Shown piece after piece: positions 26,362 to 33,543 of a stretch of DNA of 43,952 nucleotides (its first letter is position 1; each line of letters starts with the position of its first letter). The stretch comes from UBA2040 sp002332715. GTDB taxonomy: Bacteria > Bacteroidota > Bacteroidia > Flavobacteriales_D > Crocinitomicaceae. The translations under genes and the position numbers were made by a program. The stretch lies in the NCBI GenBank assembly GCA_029242295.1, contig JAQWUF010000076.1, forward strand, positions 1-43,952, given 5' to 3'. The notes under the pieces are model-generated. The model was not told the origin of the DNA. It did no database searches and worked only from the letters and a program-made list of their open reading frames with translations.

Positions 26362-26419
26362 GACTTTGACTTTTGACCTTTAACATTGACAGATGCGAAT
26401 TTAAAAAGGTCACCAGTCA
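26362..26419. repeat. Imperfect inverted repeat (TGACTTTTGACC words)
   Basis: Arm 26367-26381 (TGACTTTTGACCTTT) pairs with 26405-26419 (AAAGGTCACCAGTCA), 13 of 15 matched, with further pairing outwards. It lies between dtd and the MazG-like gene, 24 nt before the latter's ATG. Confidence 0.55.
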
Positions 26420-26443
26420 ACGTCAATAGACAATAGTCAGAGA

Positions 26444-26770
26444 ATGGAAATAAAAGAAGCGCAAAATATAGTCGACAAGTGGATTATGGAGGTCGGTGTT
26501 CGTTATTTCAACGAGTTGACCAATATGGCGATGTTGACGGAGGAAGTTGGCGAAGTGGCACGAATTATTGCTCGTCGGTATGGTGAACAGAGCGAAAAAG
26601 AATCGGATAAGAACAAAGATTTAGGTGATGAAATGGCGGATGTGCTTTTCGTACTGATTTGTTTGGCGAACCAGACAGGAGTAGATTTGGAAGAAGCATT
26701 GAAAAAGAACCTAGAGAAGAAAACGAATCGCGATGCGGATCGACATAAGAATAATGAGAAATTGAAGTAG
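26444..26770 (+). CDS. MazG-type nucleotide pyrophosphohydrolase
   Basis: A 108-residue all-alpha NTP pyrophosphohydrolase. The metal-binding acids are in TEEVGEVARII (E-x2-E) and LGDEMADVLFVLICLAN (E-x2-D). The protein has the short single-domain size of bacterial MazG-like proteins, which clear non-canonical NTPs. The helix between the motifs carries a charged insert (RRYGEQSEKESDKNKD). It is likely co-transcribed with rsgA and dtd; an inverted repeat lies in the 87-nt gap before it. Confidence 0.88.
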   Translation: MEIKEAQNIVDKWIMEVGVRYFNELTNMAMLTEEVGEVARIIARRYGEQSEKESDKNKDLGDEMADVLFVLICLANQTGVDLEEALKKNLEKKTNRDADRHKNNEKLK

Positions 26771-26775
26771 GTTTT

Positions 26776-26850
26776 GGATTATAGACGCAAGACTAATGGA
26801 CTATAAGTAGTTCGTCAGTACTGAGTCTTTTAGTCCTTATGTCTTGACTC
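26776..26850. repeat. Hairpin repeat element, copy 2 (reverse orientation)
   Basis: 26813-26850 is the reverse-complement counterpart of 23786-23823 (32 of 38 identical). The left part CAAGACTAATGGACTATAAG can pair with it. It ends 19 nt before ATG 26870, followed by an A-rich leader nearly identical in type to that before tyrS. Confidence 0.65.
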
Positions 26851-26869
26851 CAATAAAAAAAAATAAAAA

Positions 26870-27478
26870 ATGGCATTTAAAAAATTACCTGAAACACTTG
26901 TAGAAAATTTGACCCTTGCTGGTTTCGAAGATTTTCTTCCAGCACAAGAGGAATTGTTTCGTAAAATTCGCGAAGGAAAAAACCTGATTATACTCAACGA
27001 AGGTCAAAAAGGTTTTTCCACTTTGATGATAATGGCAAGTATTTTCAAAGTGCCCGTGCCGCAAGAAGGTTCGCCACGAGTAATCATGATTTGCGCCAAT
27101 GATAACGAAGTAATTGCGCGCGCTGAAGAAATGCGGGTGTGGGCAAAACACATGGATTTAACGATCGATTTGGCACATGACAAAGGTCACCAAGTACAAC
27201 AACGGAACAATATTTTTGACGGAACGGAGATCGTAATTGGAACGGCCAATCGTATTTACAATATATACATCCAAAGTGGATTGAATTTGAACATGCTGAA
27301 AATGTTTGTAATTGATGATGTAAATCTATCTCTGAAAGGACAAAACTTGGCGCATTTGACGAGAATTGGTGATAGTTTACCGAAATGTCAAGTGATAATT
27401 GGCGCGAAAGAGTACGACAAAAAATTAGAGACACTTTGTGAGCATATGCCAATTGGGTTTGTGAAAATGAAGATGTAG
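26870..27478 (+). CDS. Degenerate single-domain DEAD-box helicase-like protein
   Basis: A 202-residue protein equivalent to RecA-like domain 1 of a DEAD-box helicase and nothing more. Aligning motif positions: the Q-motif-like LPAQEELF; motif I reads ILNEGQKGFST instead of xxTGSGKT; Ia ICANDNEVIARAEE for PTRELA; Ib IGTANRIYN for TPGR; motif II VIDDVNL for DEAD. The P-loop glycines/lysine and the DEAD acids are largely lost, and domain 2 is absent. It should not hydrolyse ATP as a helicase. It may bind RNA or regulate a true helicase (inference). Confidence 0.75.
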   Translation: MAFKKLPETLVENLTLAGFEDFLPAQEELFRKIREGKNLIILNEGQKGFSTLMIMASIFKVPVPQEGSPRVIMICANDNEVIARAEEMRVWAKHMDLTIDLAHDKGHQVQQRNNIFDGTEIVIGTANRIYNIYIQSGLNLNMLKMFVIDDVNLSLKGQNLAHLTRIGDSLPKCQVIIGAKEYDKKLETLCEHMPIGFVKMKM

Positions 27479-27547
27479 TTTTTTGAGTGGAGAGTTCTTG
27501 CGTGGAGAGAAATAAAACCTATTTTTTTGATCATTCACCAAATAAAA

Positions 27548-27982
27548 CTACTGAAGCTTGTTTAGTTTCTCTGCAACAATTTTATCAATCGGAAAAGTCA
27601 TATCCTCCTGAATCAATTCACCCAATTTTCGCCAAACCAATTTTTCTCCATCCGTTTTATGCTCATAATCGAGTGAAACCGTTTCTAAAATTTCGGGATT
27701 CGGAAAACTCACTTTGTAATAAAAACTAATCAATTGTTGATCAGAATGGAAAGCCGAAACTTGCACAAAGTCATTTACATAAAAAAGTTCCCCCACTTCC
27801 ACATCAACTCCACATTCTTCTTGAAACTCTCGTTTAAGGCAATCCACTAATCCTTCACCAAATTCCAATCCACCACCGGGGAATTTAATCATGGATTTAC
27901 CGTAACGTAGTTCACTGGATAGCAAAACTTCATTTTTGTCGTTAATGAGAATGCCGTATGCGCGGAGATTGAATTTATTCAT
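27548..27982 (-). CDS. Nudix hydrolase
   Basis: A 144-residue pyrophosphohydrolase with an intact Nudix box: GGLEFGEGLVDCLKREFQEE followed by CGV, fitting Gx5Ex7REUxEExGU. The region before it (YGILINDKNEVLLSSEL, KFPGGG) forms the first strands. Substrate (nucleoside diphosphate derivative) is not predictable. ATG 27982 (MNKFNLRAYGIL) is preferred over an in-frame ATG at 28006, which lies in the CACGAAT repeat. Confidence 0.88.
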   Translation of the reverse strand: MNKFNLRAYGILINDKNEVLLSSELRYGKSMIKFPGGGLEFGEGLVDCLKREFQEECGVDVEVGELFYVNDFVQVSAFHSDQQLISFYYKVSFPNPEILETVSLDYEHKTDGEKLVWRKLGELIQEDMTFPIDKIVAEKLNKLQ

Positions 27983-27992
27983 TGATTTGTTT

Positions 27993-28115
27993 GCCACGAA
28001 TTTCACGAATTTTCACGAATTGATGGGGTATATCGGTTGTTTTTCTTGCCACGAATGCACCAATGGGCACGAATGAAATTTGTCAAACATTCGCGATTAT
28101 TCGTGCATTAGTGGC
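27993..28115. repeat. CACGAAT word repeats and inverted repeat
   Basis: TTTCACGAAT occurs twice in tandem (28001-28020), preceded by GCCACGAA. Further on, 28048-28064 (GCCACGAATGCACCAAT) and 28099-28115 form an inverted repeat matched at 15 of 17 positions. It fills the gap between two minus-strand hydrolase genes. Confidence 0.7.
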
Positions 28116-28132
28116 TTTATTTCATATCCTAT

Positions 28133-28525
28133 TTACTTTTCGAGGATACTTGCAATATTTGGTACGAAGTACTGATCGGATTTCATCACTTTTCCATCTT
28201 CACGATAAATGGGATCGCCGTTAGCGTCAAGTTTACTCATGTTGGAGCGTTGAATTTCTTGGAACACTTCTTCGATTTTGTGCTGCAACCCGTGTTTTAA
28301 AATCGTTCCACAAAGAATATACAGCATGTCACCCAATGCATCGGCAACTTCTACGATGTCACCTTCAAGAGCCGCTTCAAGATACTCCTCATTCTCTTCA
28401 GACATCAATCTATGACGAAGTGCAATTTCCGCAGGTGACAACTCAACTGTTGGGGAATAATTATTTCCGATTTTGAAGGCTTCATGAAATTTTTCTACTG
28501 CTGAAATGGAATCTTGTAAAGTCAT
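28133..28525 (-). CDS. PRA-PH/MazG-superfamily NTP pyrophosphohydrolase
   Basis: A 130-residue all-alpha pyrophosphohydrolase. The metal-binding motifs are SEENEEYLEAALEGD (E-x2-E-like) and VEVADALGDMLYILCGTIL (E/D-x2-D). The C-terminal SNMSKLDANGDPIYREDGK segment is typical of a phage- and Bacteroidota-type subfamily related to phosphoribosyl-ATP pyrophosphatase. ATG 28525 (MTLQDSISAVEKFHEAF) starts the homologous part; the in-frame extension to 28630 is low-complexity. Together with the MazG-like and Nudix genes, it makes three NTP/NDP-cleaning enzymes within 2.1 kb. Confidence 0.82.
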   Translation of the reverse strand: MTLQDSISAVEKFHEAFKIGNNYSPTVELSPAEIALRHRLMSEENEEYLEAALEGDIVEVADALGDMLYILCGTILKHGLQHKIEEVFQEIQRSNMSKLDANGDPIYREDGKVMKSDQYFVPNIASILEK

Positions 28526-28618
28526 TTTTGCTCTTTTTTGTCGAAAATAAGGAATTTTCTTTGTTCCATCTATCCTCAAAAAATTCTTATTTTTATTCTT
28601 ATTGAAAATTCTATTGTC

Positions 28619-29032
28619 ATGAGCTTCCATCGACTGATTATCTTGTTCATTTCTTTCTCCATTTTAATTCGTTTGAAACAAATGAAACGATTGTCCAAAA
28701 CAAAACTCCGGATAAAAAGAATGAGGAAAAAGGAACCTACATCATATCCTTTGGTATCTTAGAAAAACCGATGGTGATAAAAGGAAGTTCAAGAAAGGAC
28801 GGATTTGTACATTGAACGATCCGTTCAAGAATATTTCATCAAATTTTATGAGAGTAAAGTAACGCGAAAAGAGGTTGAAAAAGCGTTTTCTACTCAAACA
28901 TCATTTATTAAGACCCTCGAAATTGACATAGATTACAAAGACGGCGAGTGGGACAATTGTCAAGAAAACAAAGAAGAAAATGTTGCCAGTAGGACGGGAC
29001 AATACGTGATCATTCATAAAATTATTCGATAG
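28619..29032 (+). pseudogene. Small secreted protein gene with two compensating frameshifts
   Basis: ATG 28619 starts a signal-like MSFHRLIILFISFSIL, but that frame ends at TAG 28758-28760. Shifting frame at the T-run 28662-28665 (one extra T) gives NSFETNETIVQNKTPDKKN and then GTYIISFGILEKPMV. A second shift near 28800 continues into YIERSVQEYFIKFYESKV and on to TAG 29030-29032. The outer segments share one frame, so the two indels compensate. The family is not recognised. The reconstructed product would be about 137 residues. Sequencing error in the T-run would explain only one of the two breaks. Confidence 0.55.
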
Positions 29033-29044
29033 AATAACAATCCA

Positions 29045-29956
29045 TTATTTATTCTTCTTGATTTTCATCCAAGGCACATCACTTCCTTGTGCAGTCGCGA
29101 TTACACGAAATCCAACATTCGGAGCTGCGCCTAAATACAGATTAAAACTCTCGTTTCGAACATCATAACCTGGATCTTTCCATGAACCGCCAACAACGAT
29201 ACTTTTATCCGCAACCAACTCAGCTGCGTTACCATTCATGTTAAACAAACCGAAGTCATTTGGCCAGTACGATTGTGATGGAGCGGTCACATCTGCATAG
29301 TTACCCGAAGCAACTCCTTCTGCATCACTTCTTACCACGATCAATTTTCCCGTCGAGTCTCTAGAAATATTTTCAGCGCCGTATCTTAGATAGTTTGCCA
29401 ATTGATTTCCGTCTTCACCTGTCAAATATGGTCCTCCCCAACTGTATGCGCCAAGTGTCAATCCTCCTTTGGCAGCATAGATCCATTCGTCATGGGTTGG
29501 CAATCGGAAAATTAATTTAGCATCTCCATTAACATTAGGTAAAAAATGCACCGTCAACCATTCACAATAAAGTTCAGCCGCTTCTTTCGAAATATTCACA
29601 ACGGGATAATCCCTATACGCTGGATGATTGTGATAAAAATCCACGTATTTATTTTTGAATGCGTTTGTCGTGTTCCATTTAGACGAATCGACTATACAAA
29701 TCGCTAATTTTTCAGTATCGCCATTCGCTCTTAAATCAGAAAGAAATTCCATCCATTGAAAATTAGTGATTTCACCTTTCAACATGATGAAAGAATTGAT
29801 TGATTTTGATTCACCGTTTAATTCTAATTTCCCCGAAGGCACGAAAGTATAACCATCGTTGAATCCTTTGTAATTATTCCCGGAAATCTTCTGATTGAAT
29901 GACAATAAAGCCAATGTAAAGACCCCGCCAAATGCAATAATAAAAATTGTTTTCAT
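29045..29956 (-). CDS. SUMF1/FGE-fold secreted protein (GldJ/GldK-like type)
   Basis: A 303-residue protein with a signal peptide (about 1-20) and an FGE-sulfatase domain: GEITNFQWMEFLSDL, YPVVNISKEAAELYCEWLT, FRLPTHDEWIYAAKGG, NMNGNAAELVADKSIVVGGSW and PNVGFRVI. The C-terminal active-site cysteines of true formylglycine-generating enzymes are absent (the only Cys are in AICIVDSS and LYCEWL), so a structural role as in gliding/T9SS proteins GldJ/GldK is more likely than catalysis. It lacks an obvious lipobox Cys. It stands alone on the minus strand. Confidence 0.8.
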   Translation of the reverse strand: MKTIFIIAFGGVFTLALLSFNQKISGNNYKGFNDGYTFVPSGKLELNGESKSINSFIMLKGEITNFQWMEFLSDLRANGDTEKLAICIVDSSKWNTTNAFKNKYVDFYHNHPAYRDYPVVNISKEAAELYCEWLTVHFLPNVNGDAKLIFRLPTHDEWIYAAKGGLTLGAYSWGGPYLTGEDGNQLANYLRYGAENISRDSTGKLIVVRSDAEGVASGNYADVTAPSQSYWPNDFGLFNMNGNAAELVADKSIVVGGSWKDPGYDVRNESFNLYLGAAPNVGFRVIATAQGSDVPWMKIKKNK

Positions 29957-30029
29957 AGATAGAATGTTTTTTAATTTCTTAAACGAATAACTGTCGAAAG
30001 GTTACAAGAATCCTTCAAGAATAATTAAA

Positions 30030-30122
30030 TTTATGAAAACACATTTGGAATGGAGTAAAGACTCACAATTCTTGGATTAGGGGTGTCAAATTTGACGATT
30101 TCCAATGACTTTTATGAAAACA
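30030..30122. repeat. Short direct repeat upstream of a membrane pseudogene
   Basis: TTTATGAAAACA occurs at 30030-30041 and 30111-30122, each followed by a similar stretch (CATTTGGAATGGA and AATTGGGATGGA). It suggests a partial 81-nt-offset duplication of the leader of the following broken gene. Confidence 0.45.
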
Positions 30123-30129
30123 AATTGGG

Positions 30130-30477
30130 ATGGAAGAAAATTTAGACTACGACGAATGGGCTGCTGGATAAGTATATGACGCAATGAAGTGGTGGAACTA
30201 AATCCCTTACGTCAAATTAATAATAGCCTGCCGCTTCATTTTGTTGCTAATCTGGTCATGGTTCATTCTATTTTTTTCGAAAACTAATGAATAATTTTTT
30301 GATCTAATTACTATACTCTTGGACATTGTCTCCAGTTATTATGGTGCCATGTTCATATATAGCCTTTCCTTATTTAAGAATAGATATAGCACACAAAAAC
30401 AAAACGTGCCGGAAGGAATTCTATTGTATTTATTGCTAGTAGTGCCTTATCTAATTTTCCTTTTTAAGAACTCATAG
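30130..30477 (+). pseudogene. Small membrane protein gene with three in-frame TAA stops
   Basis: One phase of 116 codons from ATG 30130 to TAG 30475-30477, interrupted by TAA at codons 14 (30169), 24 (30199) and 55 (30292). The reading is protein-like: MEENLDYDEWAAG, VYDAMKWWN, IPYVKLIIACRFILLLIWSW, FFDLITILLDIVSSYYGAMF, and GILLYLLLVVPYLIFLF at the end, with about three membrane helices. Gln fits all three stop positions (CAA to TAA). Random DNA of this composition would carry roughly eight stops here. The family is not recognised. The end overlaps convergent aroA by 6 bases. Confidence 0.5.
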
Positions 30478-31710
30478 TTTCTTCAATTCCTCCCAAAATA
30501 CAGGATAACTTTTCATCACCGCATCCGAATTTTCAACTTCAATTTTAGATTCCGAAAACAGACCTAAAATCCCCAAACACATAGCAATTCTGTGATCGTT
30601 ACACGAAGAAGCCTTCCCTCCTTTTATGGATTTAGAGCCCTGACAAATCAACACATCATTTTCATAATCCAAGTCAACTTTTACACCAATTTTCTCAAAT
30701 TCCGATTGTATCGTTTTTCCTCTATCACTTTCTTTATCCGTCAAGCGGTGCAGACCAACCAATTTCGACTGACCCTCTGTCAGAGCAGCAAAAGCGGCCA
30801 GTGCTGGAAATAAATCTGGTGCTTGAGTCAAATCACATTCAAAAGCATTTCGGTTTTTTCCATCGATGCGAAGCATATTATCTTCGAACTGGACAGAGCA
30901 ATTTGCACTTAAGAAAACATCCAAAATCGACTTGTCGGCTTGTAAACTGCTCATGGATAAATCTTTCAGCCAAATATCTTTGCCTAAAGCAGATGCCACC
31001 AACCAAAAAGCAGCTGAGCTCCAATCTCGTTCAATGGTATATTCTTCAGCTCTATACTCTTGATTTCCTGGAATGACGAATTTTTTCAATCCCTGATTTT
31101 CGATTATTATCCCAAAATGACGGAGTGTTTTCAAAGTCATTTCGACATAAGGCGTGCTGTTCAATTCTTCGACGTGCAAAACCGATTCATTTTTCGCCAG
31201 TGGCAAAGCCATCAACAAACCAGAAATGTACTGTGAACTTTGTTTGCCACTCACCGTCAATTCACCTCCCACGAAACCACCCTGAATCTTTAAGGGTAGT
31301 TTTCCTTTGTTGTCCTCGATTAATGTGATTTTACTCTCAAAAGTATCTGTGAAAAATTCAAAAGGTCGATCCAACAAAGACCCTTCTCCATTGATAAAAA
31401 ATTCGCCAGAATGAACGATACACATGCTCGTCATCAGGCGAGAACCTAGCCCGCTTTCACCACAATTTAAACTCAAAGTTTCGGGAAATTCTTTCGATCC
31501 TTCGATGTGCACTTCACCGTTTTTTTCTGTGATTTTAGCCCCAGTGGAAACAACATTTTCAAGCATTGCAAGTTCATCTTTACTGTCACCAATGCCTTTA
31601 ATCGCAACACTACTTTTCACCAAACTTGCCGCAAGTATAGCTCTTTGGCTATCGCTTTTGGAAGCGGGAACACCTATTGATTTTCGATTAAATTCAGTTG
31701 GCACTTTCAT
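30472..31710 (-). CDS. aroA: 3-phosphoshikimate 1-carboxyvinyltransferase (EPSP synthase)
   Basis: A 412-residue shikimate-pathway enzyme joining PEP and shikimate-3-phosphate. PASKSDSQRAILAA (N-terminal Lys/Ser/Arg substrate site), SGKQSSQYISGLLMALPL, APDLFPALAAFAA (catalytic Asp), RLTDKESDR and CNDHRIAMCLGILGL are present. The usual LGNAGTAxRP motif is replaced by NCGESGLGSRLM, a divergent version. The ATG follows the DAHPS-CM stop by 2 nt, so the two form an operon. Confidence 0.93.
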   Translation of the reverse strand: MKVPTEFNRKSIGVPASKSDSQRAILAASLVKSSVAIKGIGDSKDELAMLENVVSTGAKITEKNGEVHIEGSKEFPETLSLNCGESGLGSRLMTSMCIVHSGEFFINGEGSLLDRPFEFFTDTFESKITLIEDNKGKLPLKIQGGFVGGELTVSGKQSSQYISGLLMALPLAKNESVLHVEELNSTPYVEMTLKTLRHFGIIIENQGLKKFVIPGNQEYRAEEYTIERDWSSAAFWLVASALGKDIWLKDLSMSSLQADKSILDVFLSANCSVQFEDNMLRIDGKNRNAFECDLTQAPDLFPALAAFAALTEGQSKLVGLHRLTDKESDRGKTIQSEFEKIGVKVDLDYENDVLICQGSKSIKGGKASSCNDHRIAMCLGILGLFSESKIEVENSDAVMKSYPVFWEELKKL

Positions 31711-31712
31711 TC

Positions 31713-32810
31713 TTAATCCTTTTTGGGATTCATCACTTTAGTTTGGCGCCGAATAGATTCTTGATGAATTGCGTCCATCGTTTGACGGATAAAAAGTGGA
31801 GTTAACTGATATTCTGTACTTCTTGAAAGTCGAGCATTTTTTACCCGTGCCCAATGTTCTTGTTGGAGAATGGTGATGTTGTGATTTCGTTTCAGTTCTC
31901 CAGCTGCTTCACTAATCTGCATTCTTTCAGAAAGTAAATCAAAAATCCGGTCATCTAAAACGCCGATTTTCTGACGGATATCTTCTAGATTCTTTTCCGC
32001 ATCTTCGCCAACAGACGGTTCGCGTAAAATCAAATTGTTGATGATTTTTTTCAATCCATCGGCGGTCACTTGCTGTTTCGCATCCGACCATGCTTCATCT
32101 GGATTGGGATGCGTTTCAATCATCAATCCTTCAAAATTCAAATCCATCGCTTTTTGACTTACTTCCATCAGTAAATCTCTTCTTCCAGAAATATGACTTG
32201 GGTCGCATATTAGAGGAACGAGTGGCATTCTTTCTCGAAAAGCAATCGGTATTTCCCAGTTGGGCACATTTCTATATTTTGGGTGATTGTAAAAGGAAAA
32301 ACCACGATGAATTCCTGTTAAATCTTTTAACCCAGCTTTTTCCAAACGTTCGAAAGCACCAATCCACAACTCCAAATCCGGATTGATAGGGTTTTTCACC
32401 ATAACCGGAACAGTAACTCCCTTAAGAGCATCCGCAATTTCTTGTACTGCAAATGGATTTACAGTTGTTCTAGCACCAATCCAAAGCACATCGACACCTG
32501 CTTTTAAAGCCTGTTCGGCATGATTCGCGTTCGCAATTTCGATACAGGTTGGTAAATTTGCTATTTCCCCTGCTTCGATTAACCAGGGCAAACCAACTGC
32601 TCCTACTCCTTCAAAAGAATCGGGACGCGTGCGGGGTTTCCAAATACCACTACGAAGCAATTTAATATCACTTTTATTAGCAATTTCAATCGCAATTTGA
32701 TTGACTTGTTCGCGTGATTCGACGCTACAAGGTCCGGCAATTAAATACGGTTTTTCGCTTTCAAAAATTTCTTTAGATAAGTTCACAAATCGGTTTTTAT
32801 CAAACAACAA
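31713..32810 (-). CDS. Bifunctional DAHP synthase / chorismate mutase
   Basis: A 365-residue fusion. Residues about 10-265 are a type I-beta (KDPG aldolase-like) DAHP synthase: YLIAGPCSVES, RSGIWKPRTRPDSFEG, VLWIGARTTVNPFA, VMVKNPINPDLELW, GIHRGFS and CDPSHISGRRD. Residues about 280-355 form an AroQ chorismate mutase (IRQKIGVLDDRIFDLLSERM). Such fusions are known in Bacteroidota, where the mutase domain mediates feedback control. No ATG is available: tandem TTG codons (32810, 32807) or GTG 32786 may start. A TACCTTTG box ending at 32812 makes 32807 or 32786 more likely than 32810. Confidence 0.93.
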   Translation of the reverse strand: MLFDKNRFVNLSKEIFESEKPYLIAGPCSVESREQVNQIAIEIANKSDIKLLRSGIWKPRTRPDSFEGVGAVGLPWLIEAGEIANLPTCIEIANANHAEQALKAGVDVLWIGARTTVNPFAVQEIADALKGVTVPVMVKNPINPDLELWIGAFERLEKAGLKDLTGIHRGFSFYNHPKYRNVPNWEIPIAFRERMPLVPLICDPSHISGRRDLLMEVSQKAMDLNFEGLMIETHPNPDEAWSDAKQQVTADGLKKIINNLILREPSVGEDAEKNLEDIRQKIGVLDDRIFDLLSERMQISEAAGELKRNHNITILQQEHWARVKNARLSRSTEYQLTPLFIRQTMDAIHQESIRRQTKVMNPKKD

Positions 32811-32811
32811 G

Positions 32812-32819
32812 CAAAGGTA
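32812..32819 (-). promoter_or_regulatory. -7 box (TACCTTTG) at the DAHPS-CM start
   Basis: An exact TAnnTTTG box on the minus strand with 4 nt between its G and TTG 32807, the same geometry as at dbpA and truA. It implies a leaderless mRNA starting at TTG, or a short leader to GTG 32786. Confidence 0.55.
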
Positions 32820-32868
32820 AGGAATAATTTTGCTTTGTTTCTGAAGAAACGAACTGTTTGCGTTTTAC

Positions 32869-33543
32869 TTATTTCTTGGGAGGAACGATGTAAAATTCTT
32901 TCAAATAAAACGGTTCAAAATATGCCAAATCTTCAAATTTTTGGTTGATGTATTTGTTATATATTTTCTCAACTTGACCACTTGCACTGCAAAGTACCTC
33001 GGCTTCAAATTGAATATTTCTTTTCGACCAAAGTTCCTTCATTTTCGGCATACCGTCGCCAACGAGAACGAAAGGTTCAAAATTTAGATAAGTGGACTCG
33101 TCTAAAATATCTGCCGCAATTGGTTTCAAAACGTCCAAATCAGAAGAGTAAATACCACAATATACTTCCATTCGTCTTGCATCTAACATCGCACAAATTG
33201 TTGAATTGGCATGTGCTTTTTGCGCCTCGAAAGCCAAACTTTCTAAGGATGAAATGGACAATAAAGGAATGTTCAAGGCATAACACAATCCTTTTGCAGT
33301 GGAGGTACCAATTCTCAATCCAGTATAGGAGCCCGGACCTGAAGAAACCGAAACACCTGACAGTTGGTTCATCTGCAGTTTTGCGGATGACATCACATCT
33401 TGAATGTAAAGGGTTAATTTTTCGCCATGTGCAAAAGCATCATCATTCGATTCTTTTTTGGCTATTTCGTTTCCGTTTTTGGAAAGAACTACCGAACAAA
33501 CCTTCGTGCTCGTTTCCAAATGAAGGAGATAAATTTCAGACAT
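32869..33543 (-). CDS. tsaB: tRNA threonylcarbamoyladenosine biosynthesis protein TsaB
   Basis: A 224-residue ASKHA-fold protein, non-catalytic partner of TsaD in making t6A37 of ANN-decoding tRNAs. LHLETSTKVCSVVLS starts the first subdomain; VSSGPGSYTGLRIGTSTAKGL is the hallmark interface motif, and MLDARRMEVYCGIY follows. The start ATG overlaps the stop of the upstream response-regulator gene by one base (TAATG), implying coupled translation. Confidence 0.93.
   Translation of the reverse strand: MSEIYLLHLETSTKVCSVVLSKNGNEIAKKESNDDAFAHGEKLTLYIQDVMSSAKLQMNQLSGVSVSSGPGSYTGLRIGTSTAKGLCYALNIPLLSISSLESLAFEAQKAHANSTICAMLDARRMEVYCGIYSSDLDVLKPIAADILDESTYLNFEPFVLVGDGMPKMKELWSKRNIQFEAEVLCSASGQVEKIYNKYINQKFEDLAYFEPFYLKEFYIVPPKK

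Noticed and set aside
27983..28006. ATG 28006 as the Nudix start
   Set aside because: The extra eight codons derive from the CACGAAT repeat and have no family similarity; ATG 27982 fits better.
23879..28115. The repeated words as a CRISPR array
   Set aside because: Arms are inverted and differ from gap to gap; there are no regularly spaced direct repeats of 25-40 nt with unique spacers and no cas genes.
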